Below are positions 10,092-19,337 of a stretch of 64,000 nt of DNA, piece after piece. The position numbers and the translations under genes are program-made. The stretch comes from S010-25 sp964441285. Lineage in GTDB: Bacteria > Pseudomonadota > Gammaproteobacteria > SZUA-229. The notes beneath the pieces are model-generated. The model was not told where the DNA came from and did no database searches. It worked only from the letters and a program-made list of their open reading frames with translations. Within the stretch, counting starts at the first letter, position 1. Each line of letters opens with the position of its first letter. The DNA is taken from NCBI GenBank assembly GCA_964441285.1, contig CAYTUK010000002.1:186001-250000 (forward strand). The letters run 5' to 3'.

Positions 10092-11470
10092 TGGCTGGTA
10101 TTGGTTTTGAAATCCGTCGTATCCTGGAGAAAGATACCTTATTCTCCCTGCTGGAAGCCTATGGTTATGCCGGTTTAATCAGTTCAGGGCCCTGGGTGCT
10201 GTCGATTCTTGGCGTGATGATGATCGGCATACTCAGTTATACCATGGTCTCACCACAGACCCTGATTGTGCAGTTTCTGGTTTCTGTCACCTACCTGATG
10301 GCTTTCTCACTGATGCTAACCGGGGTCTTGCAGTTAATGTTCACCCGCTTTATTGCCGACCGCCTGTTTGAACTAAAAAAAGCCATTATTCTACCTAATA
10401 TGCTGGGCGCACTCTGCCTGACCACTGTTGTTGCCGGTTGCAGCGGGGCGCTGGTGTTAATATTCCTGTTTGATCAACCGCTGATTTACCGGCTGTTAAT
10501 GCTGGCCAACTTTGTTGCCCTGTGCAATCTGTGGATTGTGATTATCTTCCTTTCCAGTATGAAAACTTATCGTCTCATCGTCGGCCTGTTTTTTGCCGGT
10601 TACAGCATTGCCGTGATCTCAGCACTGGCGTTATCCCTGCTGGGTTTCGGCATGAATGGTCTGTTGTTCGGGGTATTAATCGGCCACAGTTTTCTACTGT
10701 TCAGTTTTCTGTTTGTGATTATCCGTGCCTACCCGGGTGAGCGCCTGATTGCATTTGACTTTCTAAAGAGAAAACAGGTATTTATCAGCCTGGCTTTTAC
10801 CGGTTTTTTCTTTAACCTGGGTATCTGGGTCGACAAACTGATTTTCTGGTTTTACCCAGATACCTCACAGGCTATCATTGGCCCATTGCGCGCTTCTTTA
10901 ATTTACGACCTGCCCATCTTTTTAGCCTATCTATCCATTATTCCAGGTATGGCGGTTTTTCTGGTACGTATGGAAGCCGATTTTGCCGAGCAGTATGATC
11001 TGTTCTATACCGCCATCCGTGAAGGTGACACTCTGCAACGCATCTATTATCGTAAAGATCGAATGATTTATACCGCACGCCAGGGCATTTATGAAATTTT
11101 CAAGGTGCAGGGAATTACCGTTGTTCTGCTGTTGCTGTGGGGGCAGGATATTCTCGGTGCCATTGGCATTTCACCACTGTATGCGCGACTGTTTTATATT
11201 GATGTGGTCGGGGTCAGTGTACAGGTATTGCTACTGTCGATTATGAATGTTTTGTTTTATCTTGATGGCCGGCGTATTGCGCTGTTTCTCAGCCTGCTGT
11301 TCCTGCTCTCCAACGCCCTGTTTAGCTGGCTCAGCATTCAACTGGGCGCATCGTTTTTTGGTTACGGCTTTACCCTGGCAATGGCATTAACCAGTCTGGT
11401 CGGACTGGCTCTGCTCTCACGTAAAATGAACCGTCTGGAATATGAAACTTTTATGTTACAGGGGGCATAA
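10091..11470 (+). CDS. pelG: PelG, Wzx-like inner-membrane transporter
   Basis: Polytopic membrane protein of the MOP flippase type, thought to conduct the growing Pel chain across the inner membrane with PelF, PelD and PelE. About 12 hydrophobic helices are spread over 459 residues, opening with the family-typical MAGIGFEIRRILEKDTLF. The start ATG overlaps the pelF TAA by one base. It is the last gene of the operon; a long imperfect stem-loop begins at its stop codon. No catalytic residues are expected. Confidence 0.94.
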   Translation: MAGIGFEIRRILEKDTLFSLLEAYGYAGLISSGPWVLSILGVMMIGILSYTMVSPQTLIVQFLVSVTYLMAFSLMLTGVLQLMFTRFIADRLFELKKAIILPNMLGALCLTTVVAGCSGALVLIFLFDQPLIYRLLMLANFVALCNLWIVIIFLSSMKTYRLIVGLFFAGYSIAVISALALSLLGFGMNGLLFGVLIGHSFLLFSFLFVIIRAYPGERLIAFDFLKRKQVFISLAFTGFFFNLGIWVDKLIFWFYPDTSQAIIGPLRASLIYDLPIFLAYLSIIPGMAVFLVRMEADFAEQYDLFYTAIREGDTLQRIYYRKDRMIYTARQGIYEIFKVQGITVVLLLLWGQDILGAIGISPLYARLFYIDVVGVSVQVLLLSIMNVLFYLDGRRIALFLSLLFLLSNALFSWLSIQLGASFFGYGFTLAMALTSLVGLALLSRKMNRLEYETFMLQGA

Positions 11471-11525
11471 AGCAACTAGATACCACAGCGTAGGCTTTTT
11501 ATGCGACTCAGTATTCAGTTGCTTT
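11469..11525. terminator. Stem-loop after pelG, between convergent pel and hyf operons
   Basis: A 15-base arm at 11469-11483 (AAAGCAACTAGATAC) pairs with 11511-11525 (GTATTCAGTTGCTTT), two mismatches, about 27-base loop. It lies between the convergent pelG and hyfI genes, so it may end or protect both transcripts. There is no long T-run directly after the stem, so intrinsic termination is uncertain. The rest of the gap to 11645 shows nothing else I can support. Confidence 0.45.
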
Positions 11526-11645
11526 CTACCGGATAAAATTACTCATATTTTCAAAGCGGTTCATCCTGTATCTTGTCGCTAACCCGGCCAGGAGCGCATG
11601 GAGACCCACTGCTTCCCCCGTCAACTATCCGTAAGGAGCCGCTAA

Positions 11646-12152
11646 TTATTTCTGCTGTAACAGGCAAAGAATGGCTCGAAGAATGACAGCGGGTGCAGGG
11701 GGACAACCAGAGATGATTACATCCGGCCTAAGCACTTTATCAACCCCTCCCACTACGGCATAAGAGCAACCAAACTCACCACCATTCACCGCACAGTCAC
11801 CCATTGCAATTAACCATTTTGGCTCAGGCGTTGCGACCCAGACACGTTGCAAGGCGGCTTCCATATGGCGTGTTACCGGCCCAGTAACCAGTAAAGCATC
11901 GGCATGCCTGGGGGAAGCGACAAAACGCACACCAAATCGCTCGATAGCATAAAACGGGTTATTCAACGCATTGAGCTCCAATTCACAGCCATTGCAGGAG
12001 CCCGCATCGACTGCGCGTATCGACAAACTTCCAGCAAACCGTTTATTGACGAGTGAGCGTACTTCGATACCCAGCGCTTCCAGTGATGCATCCATTGCAA
12101 TGGTTTCGGTAACAATGCCAGTCTGGCGAATTTTATTGAGTATTTTTAACAT
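11646..12152 (-). CDS. hyfI: HyfI/NuoB-like small subunit of hydrogenase-related complex
   Basis: Peripheral iron-sulfur subunit that holds the [4Fe-4S] cluster next to the large subunit. All four expected ligands are present: C53 and C56 (SCNGCE), C120 (GDCA) and C150 (GCPP). Length 168 is in the range of NuoB, HycG and HyfI proteins. It is the last gene of the operon, beginning 9 bases after hyfG. The electron-transfer cluster thus appears kept although the neighbouring large subunit lacks Ni-Fe ligands. No polyferredoxin subunit (HyfA or HyfH) is encoded in the window, so its redox partner is unknown. Confidence 0.9.
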   Translation of the reverse strand: MLKILNKIRQTGIVTETIAMDASLEALGIEVRSLVNKRFAGSLSIRAVDAGSCNGCELELNALNNPFYAIERFGVRFVASPRHADALLVTGPVTRHMEAALQRVWVATPEPKWLIAMGDCAVNGGEFGCSYAVVGGVDKVLRPDVIISGCPPAPAVILRAILCLLQQK

Positions 12153-12161
12153 GGCTTTTAT

Positions 12162-13754
12162 CTACAGATCATGTCCAGAATAAGAGCCGTTAACCGATTT
12201 ATTACACACTGGGAAATCCGCCACAATATTACCATCGATTAACTGTTCCAGTGCCGGCCAGTTTAACCAGCTTGGGTCACGAGCGTAAAAACGTGCGACT
12301 TTACCGTTAGCATCAAATTGCACATAACTGATAATTTCACCACGCCAGCCTTCTACCATACCAATCCCTTCAGTCCGACTAAGCGATGTTTTCCACCGGC
12401 TAACGAGCCTTCCATCAGGCAACTGTTGCAACAGTGTCGCCAGCATTTTTATTGAATGTATAATTTCATCAACACGCACCTGTAGCCGAGTTGCCACATC
12501 GCCCTGACTGTAACAGGGAGATTCAACGGTTAAATGATTATAGGGCGCATAGGCGTGATCCCGGCGTAGATCAAAATCAATACCACTGGCCTTGCCCACA
12601 TAACCCACCACACCGAGCTTTTTTGCCAGCGCCGGGGTCAACAAACCGGTCCCCAGTAACCGGTCTTCCAGTGACGGGTTATCATTAAGCAGCGGGGTCA
12701 ACGTATCCAGTTCGTGTTGTAACCAGCGGTGTTGCTGTTGCAGCTCAGCTATTTGTGGTTTCGACACATCCACATCAACACCACCGGGAATGACCGTGTC
12801 CATTAACAGGCGATGATGAAACAGACGCATCTGGGTGCGCTGCCAGATCTCACGCAACCGCCCAAACTGACTATTCGCAAACGCAAAACCCACATCATTA
12901 CAGATAGCACCAATGTCACCCAGATGATTCGCTATCCGTTCACGTTCTGCCAGCAGGGCACGTATGTAGATTGCCCGCGCTGGTACCACCACCCCGGCAG
13001 CACGTTCCATCGCCATGCAGGCTGCCCAGGTATGGGCCACGGTGGTATCACCAGAAATACGGCCAGCCAGTTTTGCCAGCCCTTCGGCATCACGGCCTTC
13101 AGCAATTTTTTCGATGCCCTTATGGGCATAACCCAGGCGTTCTTCAAGCTTCAGGATGGTTTCACCAACGGCCTGAAAACGGAAATGTCCAGGCTCGATA
13201 ATGCCGGCATGGATTGGGCCCACCGGGATTTCATACACCGCAGCACCCTGCGCCTGGAAAAAAGGATAATCACTGTCCGGCGGAGTTTTTTCCAGCTTAT
13301 TGCCCGGTCTTACAGGAAAGTTTTTACGCAAAGGGAAAACTTCTTCTGACCACGCCTGGTGCCGCATCCAGCGTCGACCATCAGGATGATTACTAAATAA
13401 CACACCATACATATCCTGGATATGTCGTTCCGGCCGATTAGCCGCCGGATATGTCGGTGTATGCGAAGGCAGTACCGGGCTATGTAGTTCCAGCGGTGCG
13501 CGCACCACCAGATAATCACCCTGCTTTTCAAAGCAGGCGTAAAGTAACAGGGTTTCTTCATCTTGTTGCAACGCCCAGACAGCACACCAGCGTATCGCCT
13601 GAGCATACGCCACTTTAGCAAAATTCCCCCAGTCCTCAATATCCAGGTGCAGCGTATGCGCCGGTGCCAACACTCTAACCGAACCATGATGCAGGAAAAT
13701 AGATTCATCTTCACAATGCGCAATCAATTCAGATAACCAGTCAAACCGGCTCAT
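12162..13754 (-). CDS. hyfG: HyfG-like large subunit lacking the Ni-Fe ligands (Ehr type)
   Basis: Fusion of a NuoC-like N-terminal domain (about residues 1-160, with the RHIQDMYGV motif) and a NuoD/hydrogenase-large-subunit domain (about 165-530). In [NiFe] hydrogenases the metal is held by RxCGxC and DPCxxC. Here the first motif reads R232-I-S-G-D-T (Ser234 and Thr237 in place of Cys), and the C-terminal one D493-P-S-W-L-N (Ser495 and Asn498 in place of Cys). Neighbouring family motifs such as LGYAHKGIEK are intact, so this is a preserved protein, not a decayed one. It matches energy-converting hydrogenase-related (Ehr) large subunits. It overlaps hyfF by ATGA. Hydrogenase activity is not expected. 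Confidence 0.9.
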   Translation of the reverse strand: MSRFDWLSELIAHCEDESIFLHHGSVRVLAPAHTLHLDIEDWGNFAKVAYAQAIRWCAVWALQQDEETLLLYACFEKQGDYLVVRAPLELHSPVLPSHTPTYPAANRPERHIQDMYGVLFSNHPDGRRWMRHQAWSEEVFPLRKNFPVRPGNKLEKTPPDSDYPFFQAQGAAVYEIPVGPIHAGIIEPGHFRFQAVGETILKLEERLGYAHKGIEKIAEGRDAEGLAKLAGRISGDTTVAHTWAACMAMERAAGVVVPARAIYIRALLAERERIANHLGDIGAICNDVGFAFANSQFGRLREIWQRTQMRLFHHRLLMDTVIPGGVDVDVSKPQIAELQQQHRWLQHELDTLTPLLNDNPSLEDRLLGTGLLTPALAKKLGVVGYVGKASGIDFDLRRDHAYAPYNHLTVESPCYSQGDVATRLQVRVDEIIHSIKMLATLLQQLPDGRLVSRWKTSLSRTEGIGMVEGWRGEIISYVQFDANGKVARFYARDPSWLNWPALEQLIDGNIVADFPVCNKSVNGSYSGHDL

Positions 13755-15238
13755 AACACATGACTCCCGGTGATCAGCCAGGTCGCCTGATCAAACCATT
13801 TTGACAGAAAATCCGGGATATACAGACCCAGCCACAATACCAGCGCAAGCTGCAGGATGACCGGCCACATATTTGCTCGCACCGGTTGCTGACCTTCTGG
13901 TACTTCACCATAAACCATCGGCTGTAGATGCCGAAATAAACCCGCAAAAGCGATACCCAGGCCCAGCAATAAGGGCAACGTCAGCCACGGATGGCTTTCC
14001 ATTGTCGCAGATAACAGTAAGAATTCACTGGTAAATACACCAAAAGGTGGGAAGCCAGCAATAGCCGTGGTGCCGATTAATAGTCCCCAGCCGACACTCG
14101 GCTGGGTCATAATCAGACCACGAATATGCTCCATGGCCTGTGTCCGGGCAATGTGGCAGGTATGACCCACACTAATAAAAATTGCTGATTTGGTTAATGA
14201 ATGCACGGTCATATGCAGCAATGCACCAAACGTCGCCAATGGAACCCCTAACCCGAAAGCAAACGTCATCAGCCCCATGTGCTCAATCGAGGAATAACTG
14301 AATAAGCGTTTAATGTCCCGTTGCCGATGCAATAACAAACTCGCCACCATAAATGACAACAGACCAAAACCCATCATCAGATAACCGGCAAGGTGAGGAT
14401 TATGGCCTGATACACCACTGGCAAGCGCGCCATCAGTGAGAATTTTTACCCGCACCAGTGCGTATAACCCAACATTCAGCAATAAGCCGGACAAGACTGC
14501 CGATATCGGTGTCGGGCCTTCAGAATGTGCATCGGGTAACCAGGTATGCATTGGGACCAACCCCACTTTAGTCCCGTACCCCACCAGCAGAAAAACAAAT
14601 GCAATCGCCATAATAGCCGGACGCAGTTCTCCCTTATGTTCCACCAGCACCCGCCATAGCAATGCCTGTTCTGGATTAGGCACGGCATGCGCCGCAGCAA
14701 AATAAATCAGCACCGTACCAAAAAGGGCCAGGGCAAGACCCACACCACAGATAATAAAATATTTCCATGCGGCCTCCACTGATTCCGGAGTGCGATACAG
14801 GCTAACCAGCAAGACCGTGGCCAGTGTCGCCCCTTCTAACGCGACCCATAACACACCCAGATTATTGGTGCTCAATGCCAGTTGCATGGTAAATAAAAAA
14901 CTCTGATAGCTGGCATAGTACAACCGCAAACGCGACTGGCTCAAACGTCCATGCGTCTGCTCATCCGACATATAGGCGAGCGAGAAAAAGGCTGTCGTAG
15001 CACCGATCAAAGCTGTTAATACAATCAGGTAGACATTAAAGCTATCAATATAAAACTGGCCGTCAATCTGCCCCTGTGAGCCTTGTTGTAAAACCACCCA
15101 GGCCAGCCAGAGACTGGAAAAAAACGAGCCAATGGACACTACGACATTGAAATGCCCAGCATATTTATGCTGGCCAAACAGAGCCTGCAAGCCCGCACCC
15201 AGCAATGGCAGTAACAGCGTCAGCGTCAGTGCAGTCAC
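13751..15238 (-). CDS. hyfF: HyfF, antiporter-like (NuoL/M/N-type) membrane subunit
   Basis: Proton- or ion-translocating membrane subunit, about 14 hydrophobic helices over 495 residues. The core motif WLPDAHSEGPTPISAVLSGL (around residues 231-250) carries the conserved Pro, His and Ser of the antiporter-like family, with charged residues in central helices (for example KVGLVPMHTWLP). The GTG start overlaps the hyfE TGA (GTGA), so it is translated in coupling with hyfE. It is distinguished from hyfB by its shorter C-terminus. It should provide one of two ion paths of the complex; coupling ion not determinable. Confidence 0.9.
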   Translation of the reverse strand: MTALTLTLLLPLLGAGLQALFGQHKYAGHFNVVVSIGSFFSSLWLAWVVLQQGSQGQIDGQFYIDSFNVYLIVLTALIGATTAFFSLAYMSDEQTHGRLSQSRLRLYYASYQSFLFTMQLALSTNNLGVLWVALEGATLATVLLVSLYRTPESVEAAWKYFIICGVGLALALFGTVLIYFAAAHAVPNPEQALLWRVLVEHKGELRPAIMAIAFVFLLVGYGTKVGLVPMHTWLPDAHSEGPTPISAVLSGLLLNVGLYALVRVKILTDGALASGVSGHNPHLAGYLMMGFGLLSFMVASLLLHRQRDIKRLFSYSSIEHMGLMTFAFGLGVPLATFGALLHMTVHSLTKSAIFISVGHTCHIARTQAMEHIRGLIMTQPSVGWGLLIGTTAIAGFPPFGVFTSEFLLLSATMESHPWLTLPLLLGLGIAFAGLFRHLQPMVYGEVPEGQQPVRANMWPVILQLALVLWLGLYIPDFLSKWFDQATWLITGSHVL

Positions 15239-15909
15239 TCATCCAGCTCCGAAAGTCGGTTTAATTTACTGACATCAAGTGAATCGATACTGTCACGAAT
15301 ATGGAAGAAAAACACCCCAAAGATTACCGCTGCAACCAGTACATCAAAGGCCACACCAAGCTCGACAACCATCGGCATACCATGTGTGGCAGAAACTGCG
15401 GCGAAGAATAGACCATTTTCCATTGACATAAAACCGACTACCTGTGACACCGCTTTATTCCGGCTCACCAGCATCAACATACCCAGCAACACCACAGACA
15501 TGCTGATCGCAATGGTATTACGCGTAATGGACACCGCCAGCAATTCGACAGGCTGCACCACGTAATAACAGAAAATAACCAGTGCCGTTGCAACCATCAA
15601 AATCAAGACTGGATGCTTAACGGTATGTGCTTCCTTATCCAGATGCATACGTTTTACCAGCCGACGTAATAGCCAGGGGATAAACAAAGCCTTTAAGCAT
15701 AGGGTTAATACAGCAGAAATGTATAAATGGTATTGCCCCGTATCGAAGGCGACCAGTGCAGCAGTCATTGCTACCAGTGCGCCCTGCCAGGCAAAAGCAT
15801 GAATAATCGCCACAACACGAGTCTGTGCCAGCAAGGCAAATGAAGTGAATAGCACCAGTGCCGCCAGCAATAAAATCGCCTGTTGATACAAAGGCAATGA
15901 AGCGGTCAC
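15235..15909 (-). CDS. hyfE: HyfE, NuoK-like membrane subunit
   Basis: Small hydrophobic subunit, 224 residues, with about six to seven transmembrane helices and a C-terminus (DSIDSLDVSKLNRLSEL) typical of HyfE proteins. The motif MSMENGLFFAAVSATHGMP (about residues 158-176) carries the conserved membrane Glu expected in NuoK-like ion pathways. GTG start directly after the hyfC TAA with no spacer; it ends overlapping hyfF by four bases. Its place between hyfC and hyfF matches hydrogenase-4-like gene order, with hyfD absent. Confidence 0.88.
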   Translation of the reverse strand: MTASLPLYQQAILLLAALVLFTSFALLAQTRVVAIIHAFAWQGALVAMTAALVAFDTGQYHLYISAVLTLCLKALFIPWLLRRLVKRMHLDKEAHTVKHPVLILMVATALVIFCYYVVQPVELLAVSITRNTIAISMSVVLLGMLMLVSRNKAVSQVVGFMSMENGLFFAAVSATHGMPMVVELGVAFDVLVAAVIFGVFFFHIRDSIDSLDVSKLNRLSELDE

Positions 15910-16854
15910 TTAATTGATCTCCAGAATAATATGACTTAATAGACCGATGACTGAAAAGGTCAATGCCAGCGCCAGAAATGCCGGCACCTGAAACAGGCGC
16001 ATTTTAGTCAGTACGGTTTCACCAACTGCCAGCACAACACCAAGAACAGTTAGCTTCATCATAATGGCAACCAGGGCAATCAGCAGCGAGATAGCATCAA
16101 TTTGCACGGCTATCCCCCAGGGGAAAAATATATTGGCAATCAACACGGCATAAAGCATTAATTTAAGTTGCGCCGCCCACTCGATTAACGCCAGGTGTCT
16201 GCCACTGTATTCGAGAATCATGGCTTCATGAATCATGGTTAACTCAAGATGAGTGGTTGGATTGTCCACAGGAATCCGACCCGTTTCGGCAATACCAACC
16301 AGCAATAAACTCAAAAAAGCAAACAGCAATGAAGGCCGCAGCACCAGACCTTCACCCAGTAAGAAGCTGATAACGGTGGATAAATTAGTACTTGATGCGA
16401 CCATTGCCAGCGTAAATACTGCCATTAACATAGCGGGTTCTGCCAGTGCCGAAATAGTCATTTCACGCGACGACCCCATACCGCCGAATGCACTACCGAC
16501 ATCCAGTCCGGCAAGTGCCAGAAAAAAACGTGCCAGTGCAAAAAAACCGGCTAATACAATCACATCAGCAATCGCCGCCGTTGGTAAACGAACCGCCAGC
16601 AGAGGCACCACCACCGCAGCCATTAAGGTTGCCGCAGCAACAATATAAGGTGTCAGTCTAAAAATCGGTGAAGCCTTATGCGCCATCACCACCTGTTTAC
16701 TAAATAACCGCCGTAAATCCCGATACGGCAACAACAATCCTGGTGAACGACGATTCTGCAACCAGCATTTAACGCGTTTCACCCAGGCAGCAAATAGTGG
16801 TGCAAAAACAACAAATAATACCGCCTGGCTTAACGCTAAAAACCAGCCGCTCAT
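15910..16854 (-). CDS. hyfC: HyfC/HycD (NuoH-like) membrane subunit
   Basis: Membrane subunit linking the peripheral hydrogenase-like arm to the ion-pumping arm; 314 residues with about eight helices. Family features: LLLPYRDLRRLFSKQ near the N-terminus, GMGSSREMTISALAEPA in the middle, and PVDNPTTHLELTMIHEAMIL with the conserved acidic residues of the NuoH loop. The frame stays open 138 bases further upstream inside hyfB, but the start at 16854 is preferred because its ATG overlaps the hyfB TGA (ATGA), like the other junctions of this operon, and MSGWFLALSQ is a typical beginning. Confidence 0.9.
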   Translation of the reverse strand: MSGWFLALSQAVLFVVFAPLFAAWVKRVKCWLQNRRSPGLLLPYRDLRRLFSKQVVMAHKASPIFRLTPYIVAAATLMAAVVVPLLAVRLPTAAIADVIVLAGFFALARFFLALAGLDVGSAFGGMGSSREMTISALAEPAMLMAVFTLAMVASSTNLSTVISFLLGEGLVLRPSLLFAFLSLLLVGIAETGRIPVDNPTTHLELTMIHEAMILEYSGRHLALIEWAAQLKLMLYAVLIANIFFPWGIAVQIDAISLLIALVAIMMKLTVLGVVLAVGETVLTKMRLFQVPAFLALALTFSVIGLLSHIILEIN

Positions 16855-18890
16855 GTGATTAACCACAACAATAACAGTAAGGTAGCAAAAGAATACATTA
16901 GATAGTGCTGTAAATGACCGGTTTGAATTCGTCCCACTCGACGCACAACTACATGCAGCAGCCTGGCCACCGGCAGATAAAACCAGCGCCACACTACATC
17001 TTCTACCTGTAGTTGGTAACGGATTGATTCAGGCTCCAGTTCAAGCTGGCATCGAGGCTCCGACTCAATGCTTTCCTGCAACCGCCAGACAGGGGTAAAA
17101 ATGCGCTGTACCGGCATGGAAAATGCCGTGGCGGTATATTGCATACGTGGTGATAATGGACCAAAACCACAGTCCCAGACATCATCATGCACTTTTTTCA
17201 CCTTACCACGAGGCAGCAGCACAAAGTACACCAGCGCCCAGGCCGCAAAAGCCAGCAGAACCCCCAGCAAAACCAACGGCGCACTATAGGAGGCGGTCTG
17301 GGCGGAAACCGGCGTTAACCACAACCAGCCTTTGGCCGTGGCAGTCTGCAATTGATAACCGGTAAGACTGTGACTAACCCGGCTCAATGCCGCCACCGTC
17401 ACTGTCGGAAACACTCCCGATAGCAGACATAATAGAGCCAGAAATCCCTGTGCCCAGACCATCCCTCGGCTGGCTTCACGACTACGCCGTGTCCGCCGCG
17501 TTCTCGCCCTGCCCAGAAAAGCAATGCCGTATAGGCGCACAAAACAGGTAGCAGCCAATGCGCCGGTGAGTGCCAGCACGACAGCCGCAATAGGAATAAT
17601 CGCACGCAAAACACCGCTAGACAGAGTCCCTGCCTGCAACGCAGACTGAAACGTCAGCCATTCAGATACAAAACCATTAAATGGTGGCAGTCCCGATATA
17701 CTGATGCAGCCAACAAGGAAAAATGCACCTGTCCACGGCATCCGCGCCAGTAACCCACCCATACGCTCAAGGTCTCTTTCATGGCTACGCTGCAAGACCG
17801 CACCTGCGCCCAGAAACAGCAAACTTTTAAATAATGCATGATTGAGCGAATGATAAAGCGCAGCAACCAGCCCCAGCACACCCAGCAAAGGCAAACCACT
17901 ACCAAAAAATATCAGCGAGAGCCCCAGACCAATAAAAATAATACCGACATTTTCCACTGATGAATATGCCAGCAGCCGTTTCATATCGGTTTGTAACAGG
18001 GCATAAAGCACCCCGTACAGCGAGGTAATACTGCCTATTGTTAGCACAACAACGCCCCAGCTCCAGTGAACATTCCCAATCAGATCAAAGGTGAGTCGGA
18101 TAAAACCATAAATAGCCACCTTCAACATAACACCCGACATGAGCGCCGAGATATGGGAAGGTGCAACCGGATGAGCTTCAGGTAGCCAGAGATGCACCGG
18201 TACCAGACCGGCTTTCATCCCGAAACCCAGTAACCCCAGACCAAACGCAATACTTGACCAGGTTAATGTCAGGGGAGCCGCACGCATTGCGTCAAAGGTA
18301 AAACCATGACCAAAACCCGCCAGCACGCCAAAACTCAGCAAGATGGCCAGCGCCCCGATTTGTGCCGTCAACAGGTAAAGAAAAGCCGCGCGCCGGTTCG
18401 CTGCATGCTGATGCTGATAAGCAACCAGAAAATAACTCGACAGTGACATCAGCTCCCACGCCACCATAAAAACAAACGCATCATCAGCCAATACCACCAG
18501 GTACATGCCGGTAACAAACAGGCCGGTAAAAAGTCCCAGCACGGACAGCGGCTGTTTGCCGTGTTCATATCCACGGACATAACCCGGTCCATATAAGCTC
18601 ACCGTAAACACCACTACACCAACCAGCATTAAAAAGAATCCTGCCAGTGGATCCAGGCGTAAATGCCAGTGCAACCAGGGCAGACCGAGAGCAAACAGAA
18701 ATGACTCGCTCTTCTCATGCCACAGGGCATAAGCGCCCATACCCGCCGCAAGGATTCCACTTAGACCAAGCAGGGGGAAAACCAGCAGGCGCATAATAGC
18801 GGGTTTTTTATCGACAATAAGTGCTGCCAGCGCAGATGCCACTGGCAGCAATAATACGGCAAGCAACAACGATGAAAGGGTAAGCAGCAC
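16851..18890 (-). CDS. hyfB: HyfB/HycC, antiporter-like membrane subunit
   Basis: First gene of the operon and largest ion-pump subunit, 679 residues. About 14 helices fill residues 1-500 with the family core WLPEAHPVAPSHISALMSGV (around 219-238), followed by the extended C-terminus characteristic of HyfB and HycC, including VWDCGFGPLSPRMQYTATAF. The GTG start has a weak AGGT Shine-Dalgarno; no upstream ATG in frame is better placed. Transcribed away from rpmE out of a 447-base gap. With hyfF it would give two antiporter-like channels. Confidence 0.9.
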   Translation of the reverse strand: MLLTLSSLLLAVLLLPVASALAALIVDKKPAIMRLLVFPLLGLSGILAAGMGAYALWHEKSESFLFALGLPWLHWHLRLDPLAGFFLMLVGVVVFTVSLYGPGYVRGYEHGKQPLSVLGLFTGLFVTGMYLVVLADDAFVFMVAWELMSLSSYFLVAYQHQHAANRRAAFLYLLTAQIGALAILLSFGVLAGFGHGFTFDAMRAAPLTLTWSSIAFGLGLLGFGMKAGLVPVHLWLPEAHPVAPSHISALMSGVMLKVAIYGFIRLTFDLIGNVHWSWGVVVLTIGSITSLYGVLYALLQTDMKRLLAYSSVENVGIIFIGLGLSLIFFGSGLPLLGVLGLVAALYHSLNHALFKSLLFLGAGAVLQRSHERDLERMGGLLARMPWTGAFFLVGCISISGLPPFNGFVSEWLTFQSALQAGTLSSGVLRAIIPIAAVVLALTGALAATCFVRLYGIAFLGRARTRRTRRSREASRGMVWAQGFLALLCLLSGVFPTVTVAALSRVSHSLTGYQLQTATAKGWLWLTPVSAQTASYSAPLVLLGVLLAFAAWALVYFVLLPRGKVKKVHDDVWDCGFGPLSPRMQYTATAFSMPVQRIFTPVWRLQESIESEPRCQLELEPESIRYQLQVEDVVWRWFYLPVARLLHVVVRRVGRIQTGHLQHYLMYSFATLLLLLWLIT

Positions 18891-19337
18891 CTTAAGCGAC
18901 CTGATTAAGACTTATATCTATCGCTCTACACGTTAAGAGAATATATAAAAAAAATACGCCGCAATTAAACGCGTCAACAGTATAAAAGCGGGCGTTGAGC
19001 TTACCTGAATATACCGGCAGCGTAACCTGGATGCGAGGTGTTTTTTGCAGCCATTCCGGGAATAAACAGCATTTATGAGCGAGGTACGTTGATTGGTTAT
19101 TTTTCACCGAGAAAGTTTACACCTTTAGTATAAATACATGCAATTGACAAAAAACCTGCTCCAGTTCTACGCTTTCGCCCTTTGAGGATTTATGCCCAAT
19201 TTAGACTATTTCAGACTCATTTCATCCTGGACAAGCCCCCAGCTTGCAAGGTTATAGCTTTAACGGTAGAATGCGTTCCCTGTTTTTTTCGGCCTCAAAC
19301 TGGCTGCATCAGCTAAAACAATTTACTGGAAATTATC
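18891..19337. other. Divergent intergenic region between hyfB and rpmE
   Basis: 447 bases with promoters in both directions. Toward rpmE a near-consensus promoter is visible (separate entry). Toward hyfB, the minus strand has TTGACG and an A/T-rich stretch near 18940-18965, but no convincing -10. A 71-codon minus-strand frame at 18892-19107 has no recognisable features and is not called. No structured RNA was recognised. Confidence 0.5.
19244..19272 (+). promoter_or_regulatory. Sigma-70 promoter of rpmE
   Basis: TTGCAA (-35, 19244-19249), 17-base spacer, TAGAAT (-10, 19267-19272). This spacing is optimal and both hexamers are close to consensus. The predicted start near 19279 gives a leader of about 58 bases before the rpmE ATG, with GGAAA close to the ATG. 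Confidence 0.75.

Noticed and set aside
15910..16992. Longer form of HyfC starting inside hyfB
   Set aside because: The added 46 residues are hydrophilic and Cys-rich, not family-like, and the ATGA junction at 16854 fits the operon.
11646..18890. Functional H2-evolving [NiFe] hydrogenase (Hyd-4 or formate hydrogenlyase)
   Set aside because: Both Ni-binding CxxC motifs are replaced, and neither a formate dehydrogenase nor a ferredoxin subunit nor maturation genes (hyp) are in the window.
18892..19107. 71-codon minus-strand frame upstream of hyfB
   Set aside because: No Shine-Dalgarno, no recognisable domain, and composition of an untranslated promoter region.
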